Origin: Proteobacteria bacterium UBA2363
GTDB lineage: Bacteria; Pseudomonadota; Gammaproteobacteria; Xanthomonadales; UBA2363
Assembly (NCBI GenBank): GCA_002344355.1
Contig: DDTN01000003.1
Coordinates: forward strand, 1 to 59,578
DNA length: 59,578 nucleotides
Direction: 5' to 3'
Shown: piece by piece, positions 41,178 through 50,223 of the stretch
How the letters are laid out: each line of letters opens with the position of its first letter
Numbering within the stretch: the first letter of the stretch is position 1
The notes under the pieces: model-generated
Database searches by the model: none
What the model was told of the DNA's origin: nothing
Seen by the model: only the letters and a program-made list of their open reading frames with translations
Position numbers and translations under genes: made by a program

Positions 41178-43517
41178 ATGAACCGCAAGGTCCTGTGCGC
41201 GGCGATCGCCGCATCGTTCGCCGGCGCCGCCGCCGGCCAGCAGATCGCCACCGATCCCGCCGCCGAGCCGTCCGGCGGGGTGGTGCCGCTCACCTACGTC
41301 GGCGGCAACGCCCGGATCGGCCTGGGCATCGACCAGGACGGCGACGTCACCGGCGAAGGACTCGGCATCTTCGGCTACGACGGCACCCGCGCCTTCCTCG
41401 CCGAGGGCTGGCTCGGCCATGGCGGGGCCGGTGGCGTCAAGTTCGGCTACAACTGGCTGTGGGGCGGGCGCACCGTGCAGGACACCATCGACGCCCCGGA
41501 CGGCGTGCTGGTCGCCAAGGCATTCGGCGCCCTCGACCGCAACGCCTTCGACGACCGCAAGGCGACCGTCGGCCTGGGCTTCGAGAAGCGCGACACCAGC
41601 GTCGACGTCTACTACAGCCATGCGCTCAGCGACGAACGGCTGATCGCCAGCACCACCCTGGTCGAGCGCGAGACCATCACCGGCTCCGAGAACGGCCGGC
41701 CGTACCGCCAGGAGATCACCACGCTGACCACCACCGACCAGTTCGAGCGCCCCTACCGGCACGGCCTGGGCGTGCGCTTCGGGCGCTTCCTGGACGGTCC
41801 GGCCCTGCGCCTGCGCGCCGGCCTGGACTACGAGCGCGGCAGCGACCTGCTGGACGGCGACAACGCCAGCCAGGTGACCGGCTCGCTCGGCGTCGAGAAG
41901 CAGTTCCGCGGTACCGGCCACAGCCTGGCGCTGTCGCTCGAGCACCTGCGCAAGTCCGGTCCGTTCGAGGACCGCATCGCGCCCGGCCGGGACCGCGGCG
42001 ACACCCGCGGCGCGCTGCTGTGGCGCTACGAGTTCGGCGGCGCGTTCCGCCCGGTCGAGGCGTTCCGCGAGGTCGAGCACCAGCGCGAGGTGGTCGAGCC
42101 GGCCCCGGGCGGCGACGCCCCGCGAGTGCTGCGCAACGAGGTCGAGCTGTCCGGCGAGGCCCTGTTCGCGTTCGACAGCGCGACGGTGGCCCCGGCCGCC
42201 CAGGCCGAACTGGCCGGCCTGGTCGCGGCCCTGCGCGAGCGCCGGGTCGGCGAGGTGGCGATCGTCGGCCACACCTGCGACCTCGGCCCCGCCGCCTACA
42301 ACCAGGGCCTGTCCGAGCGCCGTGCCGCGGCCGTGCGCGACTGGCTGGTCGCCCAGGGCGTGCCCGCGGCGGACCTGGTGGTCTCCGGTCGCGGCGAGGA
42401 AGCGCCCCGCCATGCCAACGACTCGGCCGCCAACCGGGCGCGCAACCGGCGCGTCGAGCTGTCCTTCGTCACCGTCGAGGAGACCGTCCTGCCGCCGGAG
42501 CCGCCGGTCACCCGGACGGTCACCGAATGGCGCCGCGAGCCGGTGCCGCAGCCGGCCGCCTGGATCGAGCGGGCGCTGCGCAACCCGCCGGCGCACAAGC
42601 GCGCCGTGGACACCTACCTGGTCGAGCAGGAGTCGGTGGACCGCATCGAGGGTCCGCGCGAGTTCATCAACCGGCCGCCGGTGGCGGTCGACGACGTCGC
42701 CACCACGGCGCGCGACACCGCCGTGGCGATCGCCGTGCTCGCCAACGATTCCGATCCCGATGGCGACGCCCTCACCGTGCTGTCGGCGACGCAACCGGGC
42801 AACGGCAGCGTGGTGGTCGGCGCTGGCGGCGTCATCACCTACACGCCGGCGGCCGGCTTCACCGGCAGCGACGCCTTCGGCTACACCATCGCCGACCCGG
42901 ACGGACTCACCGCCACCGCCACGGTCACGGTCACCGTGCAGCCGCCGGCGAACCTGCCGCCGGTCGCCAACCCGGACAGCGCCGTCACCCGCACCGGCGA
43001 GCCGGTGCAGATCGACGTGCTGGCCAACGACAGCGACCCCGACGGCGACCCGCTGGCGGTCGCCGCGGTCGGCCAGCCGGGCAACGGCACCGCCGTGCTG
43101 GGCGGCGACGGCCGGATCACCTACACGTCGTTGCCGGGCTTCACCGGAACCGACACCTTCAGCTACACCGTCGAGGATGGCCGTGGCGGCAGCGCGGTCG
43201 GCCAGGTCACGGTGCTGGTGAACCCGGCCGGCAACCGGCCGCCGCTGGCGCGCCCGGATTTCGTCGACGTGCTCAAGGGCGGCCGGGTCGACATCGACGT
43301 CCTGGCCAACGACAGCGACCCGGACGGCGACCCGCTGACCGTCACCCAGGTGAGCTACAGCAACAACTGGGCGCTGGTGACGATCAACGCCAATGGCACG
43401 GTCAGGTACGACCATCGCCCGGGCACCTTCGGCACCGACTACATCGACTACGAGATCACCGACGGCCGCGGCGGCTTCGCCTGGGGCCGGGTGACGATCG
43501 AGGTCATCAGGCCCTGA
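41178..43517 (+). CDS. Outer-membrane protein: beta-barrel, OmpA domain, three cadherin-like repeats
   Basis: A 779-residue protein. Signal peptide 1-20 (MNRKVLCAAIAASFAGAAAG). Residues about 35-295 alternate in beta-barrel style. Residues 322-432 form an OmpA-type peptidoglycan-binding domain (LFAFDSATVAPAAQAEL, IVGHTCDLGPAAYNQGLSERRA, NRARNRRVELSF). After a Pro-rich linker come three cadherin-like/Big_9 repeats (about 498-590, 593-682, 687-778), each with VLANDSDPDGD and usually a Y-T/F-GTD pattern. In most OmpA proteins the OmpA domain is C-terminal; here it is central and Ig-like repeats trail it. The frame opens 15 codons earlier but MNRKVLCAA has the signal peptide and ribosome site. 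Confidence 0.88.
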   Translation: MNRKVLCAAIAASFAGAAAGQQIATDPAAEPSGGVVPLTYVGGNARIGLGIDQDGDVTGEGLGIFGYDGTRAFLAEGWLGHGGAGGVKFGYNWLWGGRTVQDTIDAPDGVLVAKAFGALDRNAFDDRKATVGLGFEKRDTSVDVYYSHALSDERLIASTTLVERETITGSENGRPYRQEITTLTTTDQFERPYRHGLGVRFGRFLDGPALRLRAGLDYERGSDLLDGDNASQVTGSLGVEKQFRGTGHSLALSLEHLRKSGPFEDRIAPGRDRGDTRGALLWRYEFGGAFRPVEAFREVEHQREVVEPAPGGDAPRVLRNEVELSGEALFAFDSATVAPAAQAELAGLVAALRERRVGEVAIVGHTCDLGPAAYNQGLSERRAAAVRDWLVAQGVPAADLVVSGRGEEAPRHANDSAANRARNRRVELSFVTVEETVLPPEPPVTRTVTEWRREPVPQPAAWIERALRNPPAHKRAVDTYLVEQESVDRIEGPREFINRPPVAVDDVATTARDTAVAIAVLANDSDPDGDALTVLSATQPGNGSVVVGAGGVITYTPAAGFTGSDAFGYTIADPDGLTATATVTVTVQPPANLPPVANPDSAVTRTGEPVQIDVLANDSDPDGDPLAVAAVGQPGNGTAVLGGDGRITYTSLPGFTGTDTFSYTVEDGRGGSAVGQVTVLVNPAGNRPPLARPDFVDVLKGGRVDIDVLANDSDPDGDPLTVTQVSYSNNWALVTINANGTVRYDHRPGTFGTDYIDYEITDGRGGFAWGRVTIEVIRP

Positions 43518-43578
43518 CCGGCGCCAGGCGGGCCGCGCGGCCCGCCGTCGCCCCGCATTCCACGTCCCGGAGCACACC

Positions 43579-45327
43579 ATGAACGCCACCCGTCGCCGTT
43601 GTCTCGCCGTCCTCGCCGCGGCGGCCACCCTGGCCGCCTGCAGCAGCCGGGAGGTGCGCAACACGCCGCTCGCCTACGTGCCGCACGACACGCCCTACGT
43701 GTTCGCCAACCTCGAGCCGACGCCCGACGACGTCACCGAGGCCTGGTGGGCGCTGTTCGAGCCGGTGCGCGCGGCCTTCGCGGAAACCCTGGCCAAGGCC
43801 CGCAAGGAGGTCGCCAACGCCGACGACGAGGCGGCGCGCCGCACCCTCGCGGTCATGGACCTCTTCGAGGACAAGCTCAGCCTCGAGGGCTGGGAGCGGA
43901 TCGGCTTCAGCCGGCGCAGCCTGGTCGCCTTCTACGGCGTCGGCGCCCTGCCGGTGCTGCGCATCGAGCTGGCGGATCCGGCGGCGCTGCGCGGCTTCAT
44001 CGCCCAGGTCGAGGCCGCGGTCGGCGAGGCCTTGCCGGTCGCCCGTCTGGGCGAGCTGGAGTACTGGCGCATGCAGCCGGACGAGGACAAGCCGTTCGCC
44101 GTGGTCATGGCGATCGTCGACGACCAACTGGTGCTGACCATCGATCCCGGCGCCGAGATCGCCGCCCTGGCCGACATGCTGGGCACGCAGCGCCCGGCGC
44201 GCAGCCTGGCCGAGACCGGCGAGCTCGAGCAGGTCAACCGCAGCCACCGGTTCGGCCCGCACGGGACCTTCCTGTTCGACGTCGTGCGGCTGGCCGAATC
44301 GCTGGTCGGCCGCGAGGGCGGCGAGACCTGGCTGACCCGCAAGGCCGCCGCCGACGGCGATCCGATCAGCGCCGCCTGCCAGCGCGAATTCGGGCAGCTG
44401 GCCGCGATCATGCCGCGCATGGTCGCCGGCTACGGCCGCATGGATGCCCGCGGCATGGAGTCGCGGATGGTGGTGCACCTGCGCCCGGACCTCGCCGCCG
44501 GCCTGCAGCCGGTCGCCGCCCCGGTGCCGGGGCTGGGCGGCCTGGAGGAGGGCGTCCAGGCCGAGTTCGGCTACGGCCTGCGCCTGGACAAGCTCGGCGA
44601 ATTCCTGCAGAAGCAGGCCGCCGCGGTGGCCGCCTCGCCCTGGACCTGCGACAAGCTGGCCTCGCTGAACGAAAGCTCCGGCCAGCTCGGCGGCCAGGTC
44701 GCCGGCCTGTACATGGCCGGCGGCCTGATGACCGGCATCCGGGTCCTGGTCACCGAACTCGACTGGGAGGGCCTGGCGATGCCGACCCGCGTCGAAGGCG
44801 CGCTGATCGTCGCGTCGCCGAATCCGGCCTCCCTGGTCGGCATGGCCGGCGGCTTCCTGCCGGCCGCCTCGCGCCTGCAACTGACGCCCGGTGCGCCGCC
44901 GCAGCGGCTGGACCTGACCGACCTGGGCGAGGCCGCGGCGATGGCGCCGCCGACCTGGGTGGCGCTGTCCGACAGCGCGCTCGGGCTGGGCTTCGGCGAG
45001 GCCGGCGGCAGCCTGCTGCCGCGCTTCTTGGGCGCCAGCGCCAGCGAGCCGGCGCCGGTGCTGTCGTTCGGCTACCGCGGGCCGTTCTACGCCCGCCTGA
45101 TGAAGCAGGTGCGTGCGCTGCAGGGCGCCAGCGATCTGCTGGCCGGTCGCGACGACGAGGCCGGCGACGAGCCGGGCCGGCGCGTCCAGCAGGAGATGCA
45201 GCAGGTGATGGCGACCTTCGTCGAGGCGATGGACCAGATGAGCGCCGGCGTCGCCCGCACCCAGGCCCGCTTCCTGTTCACCGAGCGCGGCCTGGAGATC
45301 GTCCAGGACATGGAACTGGCGCGCTGA
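43579..45327 (+). CDS. Large lipoprotein of unknown function
   Basis: A 582-residue protein whose start MNATRRRCLAVLAAAATLAA ends in a lipobox with Cys21 (LAAC-SS), so it should be lipidated; the +2 Ser favours outer-membrane sorting. The mature part begins with NTPLAYVPHDTPYVFANLEP, a phrase seen in uncharacterised gammaproteobacterial lipoproteins, and contains long alternating alpha/beta stretches but no catalytic motif I can name. CGGAG precedes the ATG. It lies 61 bp after the OmpA-cadherin gene with no promoter visible, so the two may form an envelope operon. Confidence 0.8.
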   Translation: MNATRRRCLAVLAAAATLAACSSREVRNTPLAYVPHDTPYVFANLEPTPDDVTEAWWALFEPVRAAFAETLAKARKEVANADDEAARRTLAVMDLFEDKLSLEGWERIGFSRRSLVAFYGVGALPVLRIELADPAALRGFIAQVEAAVGEALPVARLGELEYWRMQPDEDKPFAVVMAIVDDQLVLTIDPGAEIAALADMLGTQRPARSLAETGELEQVNRSHRFGPHGTFLFDVVRLAESLVGREGGETWLTRKAAADGDPISAACQREFGQLAAIMPRMVAGYGRMDARGMESRMVVHLRPDLAAGLQPVAAPVPGLGGLEEGVQAEFGYGLRLDKLGEFLQKQAAAVAASPWTCDKLASLNESSGQLGGQVAGLYMAGGLMTGIRVLVTELDWEGLAMPTRVEGALIVASPNPASLVGMAGGFLPAASRLQLTPGAPPQRLDLTDLGEAAAMAPPTWVALSDSALGLGFGEAGGSLLPRFLGASASEPAPVLSFGYRGPFYARLMKQVRALQGASDLLAGRDDEAGDEPGRRVQQEMQQVMATFVEAMDQMSAGVARTQARFLFTERGLEIVQDMELAR

Positions 45328-45430
45328 CGGGGACGCCACGCCCGGGCCGGCGCGTGCCGGCCCGGTGCGCGCCGGGGCACGGGCGGTCCGCCGCGCGGCG
45401 CACTGTCCGTGGCCGCTGCCGGCAGCGGAT

Positions 45431-46261
45431 TCAGGCGGCCCCGGCGCCCCCGGCCACCGCCCAGCCCGGGCGCCCGTCCGCGGCCGTCCGGGTGCGCGGC
45501 GGGATCCTCGCCAGGCTGGTCCTGCGATCGCCACAGTGCAGCAGCTCCAGGGTGCCGTCGTGGTGCTCGACCAGCGCCGTGCAGTGTTCGACCCAGTCGC
45601 CGTCGTTGAGGTAGAGCAGGCCGCGCTCGCTGCGCGCGGCGCCGTAGTGGATGTGCCCGCAGACATGGCCGTCCAGGCCGTCGCGCCGGGCCCGTTCCAG
45701 GACCAGCGACTCGTAGCGGGCGATGTAGGCCAGGGCCTGGCCGATCCGCGACTTCGCCATCACCGACAGCGGCAGCCAGGGCCGTCCGAGGCGACGGCGC
45801 ATGCGGTTGAGCGTGCGCGCGACCCAGGCCAGCGACTGGTAGGCGCGGTCGCCCAGGCGCAGCAACCAGGTCCGCCCGATGCCGGCCGGATCGAACTCGT
45901 CGCCGTGCGCGACGCGCAGCAGGCGGCCGTCGGCGGTGCGATGCAGGGCGTCCAGGCGCACCTCGATGCCGGCGATGGCACTGCCGGCCAGGCCGCGCAG
46001 CGGGCTGTCGTGGTTGCCCGGTATCCAGGTCACCCGGGTCGGGCCGCGGGCCAGCTCCACCAGCCTGGCGAGCACCTCCGAATGCGCGGGCGGCCAGTAC
46101 GGGCGTTGCTGCAGCGCCTCCAGGTCGATGATGTCGCCGACCAGGTACAGGTGCCGGCAGCGGACCTTGGCCAGGAAGTCGAGCAGGAAGCCCGACTGGC
46201 AGCCCGGCGTGCCCAGGTGCAGGTCGGAGATGAACACCGTGCGGACATCGGGCGCAGCCAT
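45431..46261 (-). CDS. Metallophosphoesterase, LpxH-like (UDP-2,3-diacylglucosamine diphosphatase family)
   Basis: A 276-residue calcineurin-like phosphoesterase. Metal-binding motifs: ISDLHLGTPG (Asp/His), LVGDIIDLE, WIPGNHDSPL (GNHD), RVAHGDEFD and GHVCGHIHYGA (GHxH). The order and spacing match COG2908 proteins, which include LpxH of lipid A synthesis, but there is an extended basic segment (RMRRRLGRPWLPLSVM) and LYLNDGDWVEHCTALVE typical of a side branch whose substrate is less certain. No signal peptide. The ATG at 46261 lacks a strong ribosome site. The gene stands alone between two others. Confidence 0.82.
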   Translation of the reverse strand: MAAPDVRTVFISDLHLGTPGCQSGFLLDFLAKVRCRHLYLVGDIIDLEALQQRPYWPPAHSEVLARLVELARGPTRVTWIPGNHDSPLRGLAGSAIAGIEVRLDALHRTADGRLLRVAHGDEFDPAGIGRTWLLRLGDRAYQSLAWVARTLNRMRRRLGRPWLPLSVMAKSRIGQALAYIARYESLVLERARRDGLDGHVCGHIHYGAARSERGLLYLNDGDWVEHCTALVEHHDGTLELLHCGDRRTSLARIPPRTRTAADGRPGWAVAGGAGAA

Positions 46262-46397
46262 GGCCGGTTCCGTCGCGACGCCGGCGAGTGTCGCCCGGCC
46301 GCATCACCGGGACGTTGCCGGCAGGTTGCGCGGCGATGACGGGCGCCGGGGCGGCGCCTGCCGGGCCGCTGCCGCGACCTGCCGGCGGCGGGCCGGG

Positions 46398-46432
46398 CAA
46401 AGAAAAAGCCGGCAAGGGGAACCTGCCGGCTT
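46398..46432 (-). terminator. Rho-independent terminator of the phasin gene
   Basis: On the minus strand, AAGCCGGCA, a loop of about nine bases, TGCCGGCTT, then TTTTTCTTT. A 9-bp stem with a clear T-run, 75 bp beyond the phasin stop. The spacer between it and the metallophosphoesterase start contains nothing else recognisable. Confidence 0.85.
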
Positions 46433-46507
46433 GCAAGGGCCGGGCCCGGGAGGGAGGTCCCCGGGCGCCGCGCCAGTCTTGGAGAGTGTCTGTGTGCGTC
46501 TACGCGA

Positions 46508-46906
46508 TCAGCGGGCGGTCTTGCGGACCTTGGCCGACACGTCCTTGGCCTGCGACTCGAAGGTCTCGGTGGCGGCCTGGACGTCGTTGGCGTACAGCGC
46601 GCCGATCGACTCGTTGGTCTGCAGGGTCACGGCGACCAGCTCCTGGCCGACGGCCACGAACTTCTCGGCGGACTCCTTGGCCAGGTTCAGGCCCTTCGGG
46701 AACAGCGCCTTGACGCCTTCGAAGTCGCGGGCGGCGGTGGCGTCGTTGATGAAGCCGACGGTCGCCTCGACGCGGTCCTCGAGGGCCTTCAGGTTCAGGT
46801 TCAGGGTCTTCTCGAAGCCCTCGACGGCCAGGCCGTGGGCCCTGATCGCGGTGTCGGCGAAACGCTTGCCGAGGCTCATCCACTGCGCATTCATCTGCTC
46901 GATCAT
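46508..46906 (-). CDS. Phasin family protein
   Basis: A 132-residue amphipathic helical protein: MIEQMNAQWMSLGKRFADTA, LKALEDRVEATVGFINDAT, FVAVGQELVAVTLQTNESIG. Phasins coat polyhydroxyalkanoate granules, though short phasin-like proteins also occur without PHA. I preferred the ATG at 46906: GGAGG is only 2 bases from the first ATG at 46912 but 8 from this one. It has its own promoter and a strong terminator, so it is a single-gene transcript, probably abundant. No phaC or phaB is within the window. Confidence 0.85.
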   Translation of the reverse strand: MIEQMNAQWMSLGKRFADTAIRAHGLAVEGFEKTLNLNLKALEDRVEATVGFINDATAARDFEGVKALFPKGLNLAKESAEKFVAVGQELVAVTLQTNESIGALYANDVQAATETFESQAKDVSAKVRKTAR

Positions 46907-46945
46907 GGTCATGCCCTCCGGGGCGGTTGGTGACTGATGGCAGCC

Positions 46946-46974
46946 ACCTTAGCAGGGAGTTTTGTGCAGTGCAA
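46946..46974 (-). promoter_or_regulatory. Phasin promoter with overlapping palindrome
   Basis: Minus strand: TTGCAC (46974-46969), 17 bases, TAAGGT (46951-46946) preceded by TGC as an extended -10. TGCAGTGCA, a 9-bp palindrome, overlaps the -35, a sensible place for a repressor such as PhaR (inference only). Confidence 0.6.
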
Positions 46975-47071
46975 CATCCAGCGACACCGGAATCCAGCTG
47001 CAGACAGCGATCGTTTATTTTTCATCGGGTTGCCACGGTCGACCGTTATGCGGCGCCGCATCATTCCCGGC

Positions 47072-47428
47072 TCAGTCGCCGCGGTAGATGGCGCCCGAGG
47101 TGCAGGTTTCGTGCACCACGATCCGGGTCAGCCCCGGCAGCCGGGGCCGCAGCCGCGCCCAGATCCAGCGCGCCAGGTTCTCGCTGGTGGGGTTGTCCAG
47201 GCCCTCGATGTCGTTGAGGTAGTGGTGGTCGAGCTGCTCGTGCAGCGGCGCGAAGGCGGCCTTGATGTCGGCGAAGTCCAGCACCCAGCCGGTGTCGGCA
47301 CCGACCGGTCCGCCGACGTGCACCTCGACCCGGAAGGAGTGGCCGTGCAGGCGCGCGCACTTGTGGCCGGGCGGCACGTTCGGCAGCCGGTGCGCCGCTT
47401 CCAGGGTGAAGACCTTGAAGATGTCCAT
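47072..47428 (-). CDS. queD: 6-carboxy-tetrahydropterin synthase
   Basis: A 118-residue PTPS-family enzyme converting dihydroneopterin triphosphate to 6-carboxytetrahydropterin in queuosine synthesis. Zinc ligands His13, His28 and His30 (AAHRLP, ARLHGHSF) and catalytic Cys24 (GHKCARLHGH) are present, with LDHHYLNDIEGLDNPTSENLA and VHETCTSGAIY later. Length is the bacterial QueD length. A TACAAT box ends 6 bases before the ATG, so the mRNA should be leaderless. No other queuosine gene adjoins. Confidence 0.93.
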   Translation of the reverse strand: MDIFKVFTLEAAHRLPNVPPGHKCARLHGHSFRVEVHVGGPVGADTGWVLDFADIKAAFAPLHEQLDHHYLNDIEGLDNPTSENLARWIWARLRPRLPGLTRIVVHETCTSGAIYRGD

Positions 47429-47434
47429 GCCGCG

Positions 47435-47440
47435 ATTGTA
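47435..47440 (-). promoter_or_regulatory. -10 box of queD (leaderless)
   Basis: TACAAT on the minus strand with six bases (CGCGGC) before the ATG at 47428; the predicted transcription start coincides with the start codon. Confidence 0.6.
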
Positions 47441-47534
47441 CCGGCGGCGCCTGCCCGGGCCCGACGGTTCTGCTAAAAGTCGGGCGGTATCCGGGCCGCC
47501 TGGCGGCCCGCCCACGACCGACGAGGACCGCAGC

Positions 47535-48956
47535 ATGAGCGACGCCGCCCAGGCCCCCGCGCCCGGCACCGCCGACCTAGTGCGCAACCGCACCTTCGAC
47601 GAGATCGCGGTCGGCGACCGCGCCAGCATGACCCGCACGCTCACCCACCAGGACATGCAACTGCTGGCCGTGCTCGCCGGCGATGCCGGCGCGCCCTGCC
47701 CGGACCCGCCCGACGGTTGCCCGGCGCATGCGGCGGTGGCCCAGGGCCTGTTCGCCGCCGGCCTGCTCGCCGCCCTGGTCGGCACCCGCCTGCCCGGGCC
47801 GGGCGCGCGCCTGCTCCGCCAGCGGCTCCGCTTCGAGCGGCCGCCGCGGATCGGCGACACCCTGCGCATGGACATCGAGGTCACCGCCCGGGATGCCGGT
47901 GCCGGCGCCCTGGTCATGGCCTGCGGCGTCCACGACCAGGACGGCGCCTGCGTGCTCGAGGGCGAGATCGAGGTCGCCGCCCCGGACCGCCGCATCGAAC
48001 GGCCCCGTGCGACCCTGCCCGAGGTCAGGCTGTCGTCGGGCAGCAGCATCGACCGCCTGCATCTGCTGGCCCGGCCACTGGGTCCGGTGCGCATGGCCGT
48101 CGTCCATCCCTGCGACGCGCTCAGCCTGGCCGCCGCGCTGCAGGCCCGGGACGCGGGCCTGGCCCTGCCGGTGCTGGTCGGTCCGGCGACCCGGATCGCC
48201 GCGGTCGCCGCCGAGCAGGGCCTCGACCTGGCCGGCATCGCCGTCGAGGACGTGCCGCACAGCCACGCCGCCGCCGCCCGCGCCGCCGAACTGGCCGGCC
48301 GCGGCGAGGTCGAGGCGCTGGTCAAGGGCAGCCTGCACACCGACGAGCTGATGGCCGCGGTGCTGGCGGCCGAGGCCGGCCTGCGCACCAAGCGCCGGGC
48401 CAGCCACTGCTTCCTGATGCAGGTGCCGGCCTACCCGCGGCCGTTCATCATCACCGACGCGGCGATCAACATCGCGCCGACCCTGGCGCACAAGGCCGAC
48501 ATCGTCCGCAACGCCATCGAACTGGCCCAGGTGGTCGGCGTGGCGCGGCCGAAGGTGGCGATCCTGGCCGCGGTGGAGACCGTCAGCGCCACCATGCCGG
48601 CCACCCTGGACGCCGCCGCCCTGTGCAAGATGGCCGATCGCGGCCAGATCGCCGGCGCCGTGCTCGATGGTCCGCTGGCCTTCGACAACGCGGTGTCGGT
48701 GGCGGCGGCCCGGATCAAGGGCATCGCCTCCGAGGTCGCCGGCCAGGCCGACATCCTGGTGGTGCCCGACCTCGAGAGCGGCAACATGCTGGCCAAGCAG
48801 CTCGAGTACCTGGCCGGCGCCGACAGCGCCGGCATCGTGCTCGGCGCCCGGGTGCCGGTGGTGCTGACCAGCCGTGCCGACGGCCCGGATGCCCGACTGG
48901 CCTCGTGCGCGATCGCGGTGATGCTGGCCCACCACTACCGGAGCGCACCGCCGTGA
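47535..48956 (+). CDS. Fused MaoC-like hydratase and phosphate acetyl/butyryltransferase
   Basis: A 473-residue two-domain enzyme. Residues about 18-150 are a MaoC/hotdog domain (RNRTFDEIAVGDRASMTRTL, then FAAGLLAALVGTRLPGPGA). Residues about 170-470 are a PTA/PTB domain (HTDELMAAVLAAEAGLRTKR, RPFIITDAAINIAPTLAHKADIV, DGPLAFDNAVSVAAARIKGI, ADILVVPDLESGNMLAKQLEYLA). Annotated homologues are called bifunctional enoyl-CoA hydratase/phosphate acetyltransferase. Together with the overlapping acetate kinase gene it would convert acyl-CoA to acyl-phosphate and then acid plus ATP. An extended -10 (TGCTAAAAG, 47471-47479) is a possible promoter. Confidence 0.88.
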   Translation: MSDAAQAPAPGTADLVRNRTFDEIAVGDRASMTRTLTHQDMQLLAVLAGDAGAPCPDPPDGCPAHAAVAQGLFAAGLLAALVGTRLPGPGARLLRQRLRFERPPRIGDTLRMDIEVTARDAGAGALVMACGVHDQDGACVLEGEIEVAAPDRRIERPRATLPEVRLSSGSSIDRLHLLARPLGPVRMAVVHPCDALSLAAALQARDAGLALPVLVGPATRIAAVAAEQGLDLAGIAVEDVPHSHAAAARAAELAGRGEVEALVKGSLHTDELMAAVLAAEAGLRTKRRASHCFLMQVPAYPRPFIITDAAINIAPTLAHKADIVRNAIELAQVVGVARPKVAILAAVETVSATMPATLDAAALCKMADRGQIAGAVLDGPLAFDNAVSVAAARIKGIASEVAGQADILVVPDLESGNMLAKQLEYLAGADSAGIVLGARVPVVLTSRADGPDARLASCAIAVMLAHHYRSAPP

Positions 48957-50146
48957 GTCCGGCGGCGGACCAGGTGCTGGTGCTCAACAGCGGTTCGTCC
49001 AGCATCAAGTTCGCGCTGTTCGGGATCGACCGGGACCGCCCCGCCGCGAGGCCGGCGCTGTCCGGACGCGCCACCGGGATCGGCACGCCGTCGGGCCGGC
49101 TGGTCTTCGACGACGAGGCGCCCACGCCGCTGGCGCCGGCCGCCAGCCACCCCCACCACGCCGCGATGGACGCGATCCGGGCCGGCCTGGACACGCGACT
49201 GGACCCGCGCCGCCTGCGCCTGGTGGCGCACCGGGTGGTGCACGGCGGCGATCGCTTCCGGGTCCCGGTGGCGGTGGATCGGGCGGTGCTGGCGACCTTG
49301 CGCCGGCTGGTGCCGCTGGCGCCGCTGCACCAGCCGTTCGCGCTGGACGCGATCGAGCGCTGGCTGGACGGGCGCCCCGGCCTGCCCCAGGTGGCCTGCT
49401 TCGACACCGCCTTCCACCACACCCTGGCGCGCGTCGAGCAGCAGCTGCCGCTGCCGCGGGAGATGTGGGCGCGCGGCCTGCGCCGCTATGGTTTCCATGG
49501 CCTGTCCTATGCCTGGCAGGCGCACGTGCTGCCGGAGCGCCACGGCGAGCTGGCCCGGCAGCGGGTGCTGGTCGCGCACCTGGGCAGCGGCGCCAGCCTG
49601 TGCGCCCTGCACGGGCTGCGCAGCGTCGCCACCACCATGGGCTTCTCGGCCCTGGACGGGTTGATGATGGGCACCCGCTGCGGCAGCCTCGACCCCGGTG
49701 CGCTGCTCTACCTGATGCAGATCGAGGGGCTCGACCTGGCCCAGGTCGGCGACCTGCTCTACAACCGTTCCGGCCTGCTCGGCGTGTCCGGGCGCTCGGC
49801 CGATCCGCGCGACCTGCTGGCCGTCGAGGACGAGGACGAGGACGCGCGTCTGGCGCTGGCGCTGTTCGTGCGCCGCGTGGTGCGCGAGGCCGGCGCCCTG
49901 GTGGCGGTGCTGGGCGGCCTGGACCTGCTGGTGTTCACCGCCGGCATCGGCGAACACAGCGCGCCGTTGCGCGCGCGCATCTGCGCCGGCCTGTCCTTCC
50001 TGGGCATCGCCATCGACGCCGCCGCCAACGCCGGCAACGCCCGGGTGATATCGGCGCCGGGCAGTCGCGTACGGGTGGCGATCGAGCCGGCCGACGAGGA
50101 GTGGATCGCCGCCCGCGACGCGCTTGCCGCGCTGACCGCCGGCTGA
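48953..50146 (+). CDS. ackA: Acetate kinase family protein
   Basis: A 397-residue ASKHA kinase that transfers phosphate between acetyl (or propionyl/butyryl) phosphate and ADP. Signatures: VLVLNSGSSSIKFALF, HRVVHGGDRF, FDTAFHHTL (catalytic Asp region), RYGFHGLSY, VAHLGSGASLCA and FTAGIGEHSAPLRARIC. The usual length is about 400. The GTG start at 48953 overlaps the TGA of the MaoC-PTA gene as GTGA, so the two proteins are translationally coupled. The symbol rests on family membership; butyrate kinase activity is not excluded. Confidence 0.92.
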   Translation: MSPAADQVLVLNSGSSSIKFALFGIDRDRPAARPALSGRATGIGTPSGRLVFDDEAPTPLAPAASHPHHAAMDAIRAGLDTRLDPRRLRLVAHRVVHGGDRFRVPVAVDRAVLATLRRLVPLAPLHQPFALDAIERWLDGRPGLPQVACFDTAFHHTLARVEQQLPLPREMWARGLRRYGFHGLSYAWQAHVLPERHGELARQRVLVAHLGSGASLCALHGLRSVATTMGFSALDGLMMGTRCGSLDPGALLYLMQIEGLDLAQVGDLLYNRSGLLGVSGRSADPRDLLAVEDEDEDARLALALFVRRVVREAGALVAVLGGLDLLVFTAGIGEHSAPLRARICAGLSFLGIAIDAAANAGNARVISAPGSRVRVAIEPADEEWIAARDALAALTAG

Positions 50147-50223
50147 TCCGGACAAGCCGGCGTGCTCGCCGACCACCCCGTCCGCCGCCACAATGGCGCC
50201 CGGACCGCACCCTGCGAGACCCC

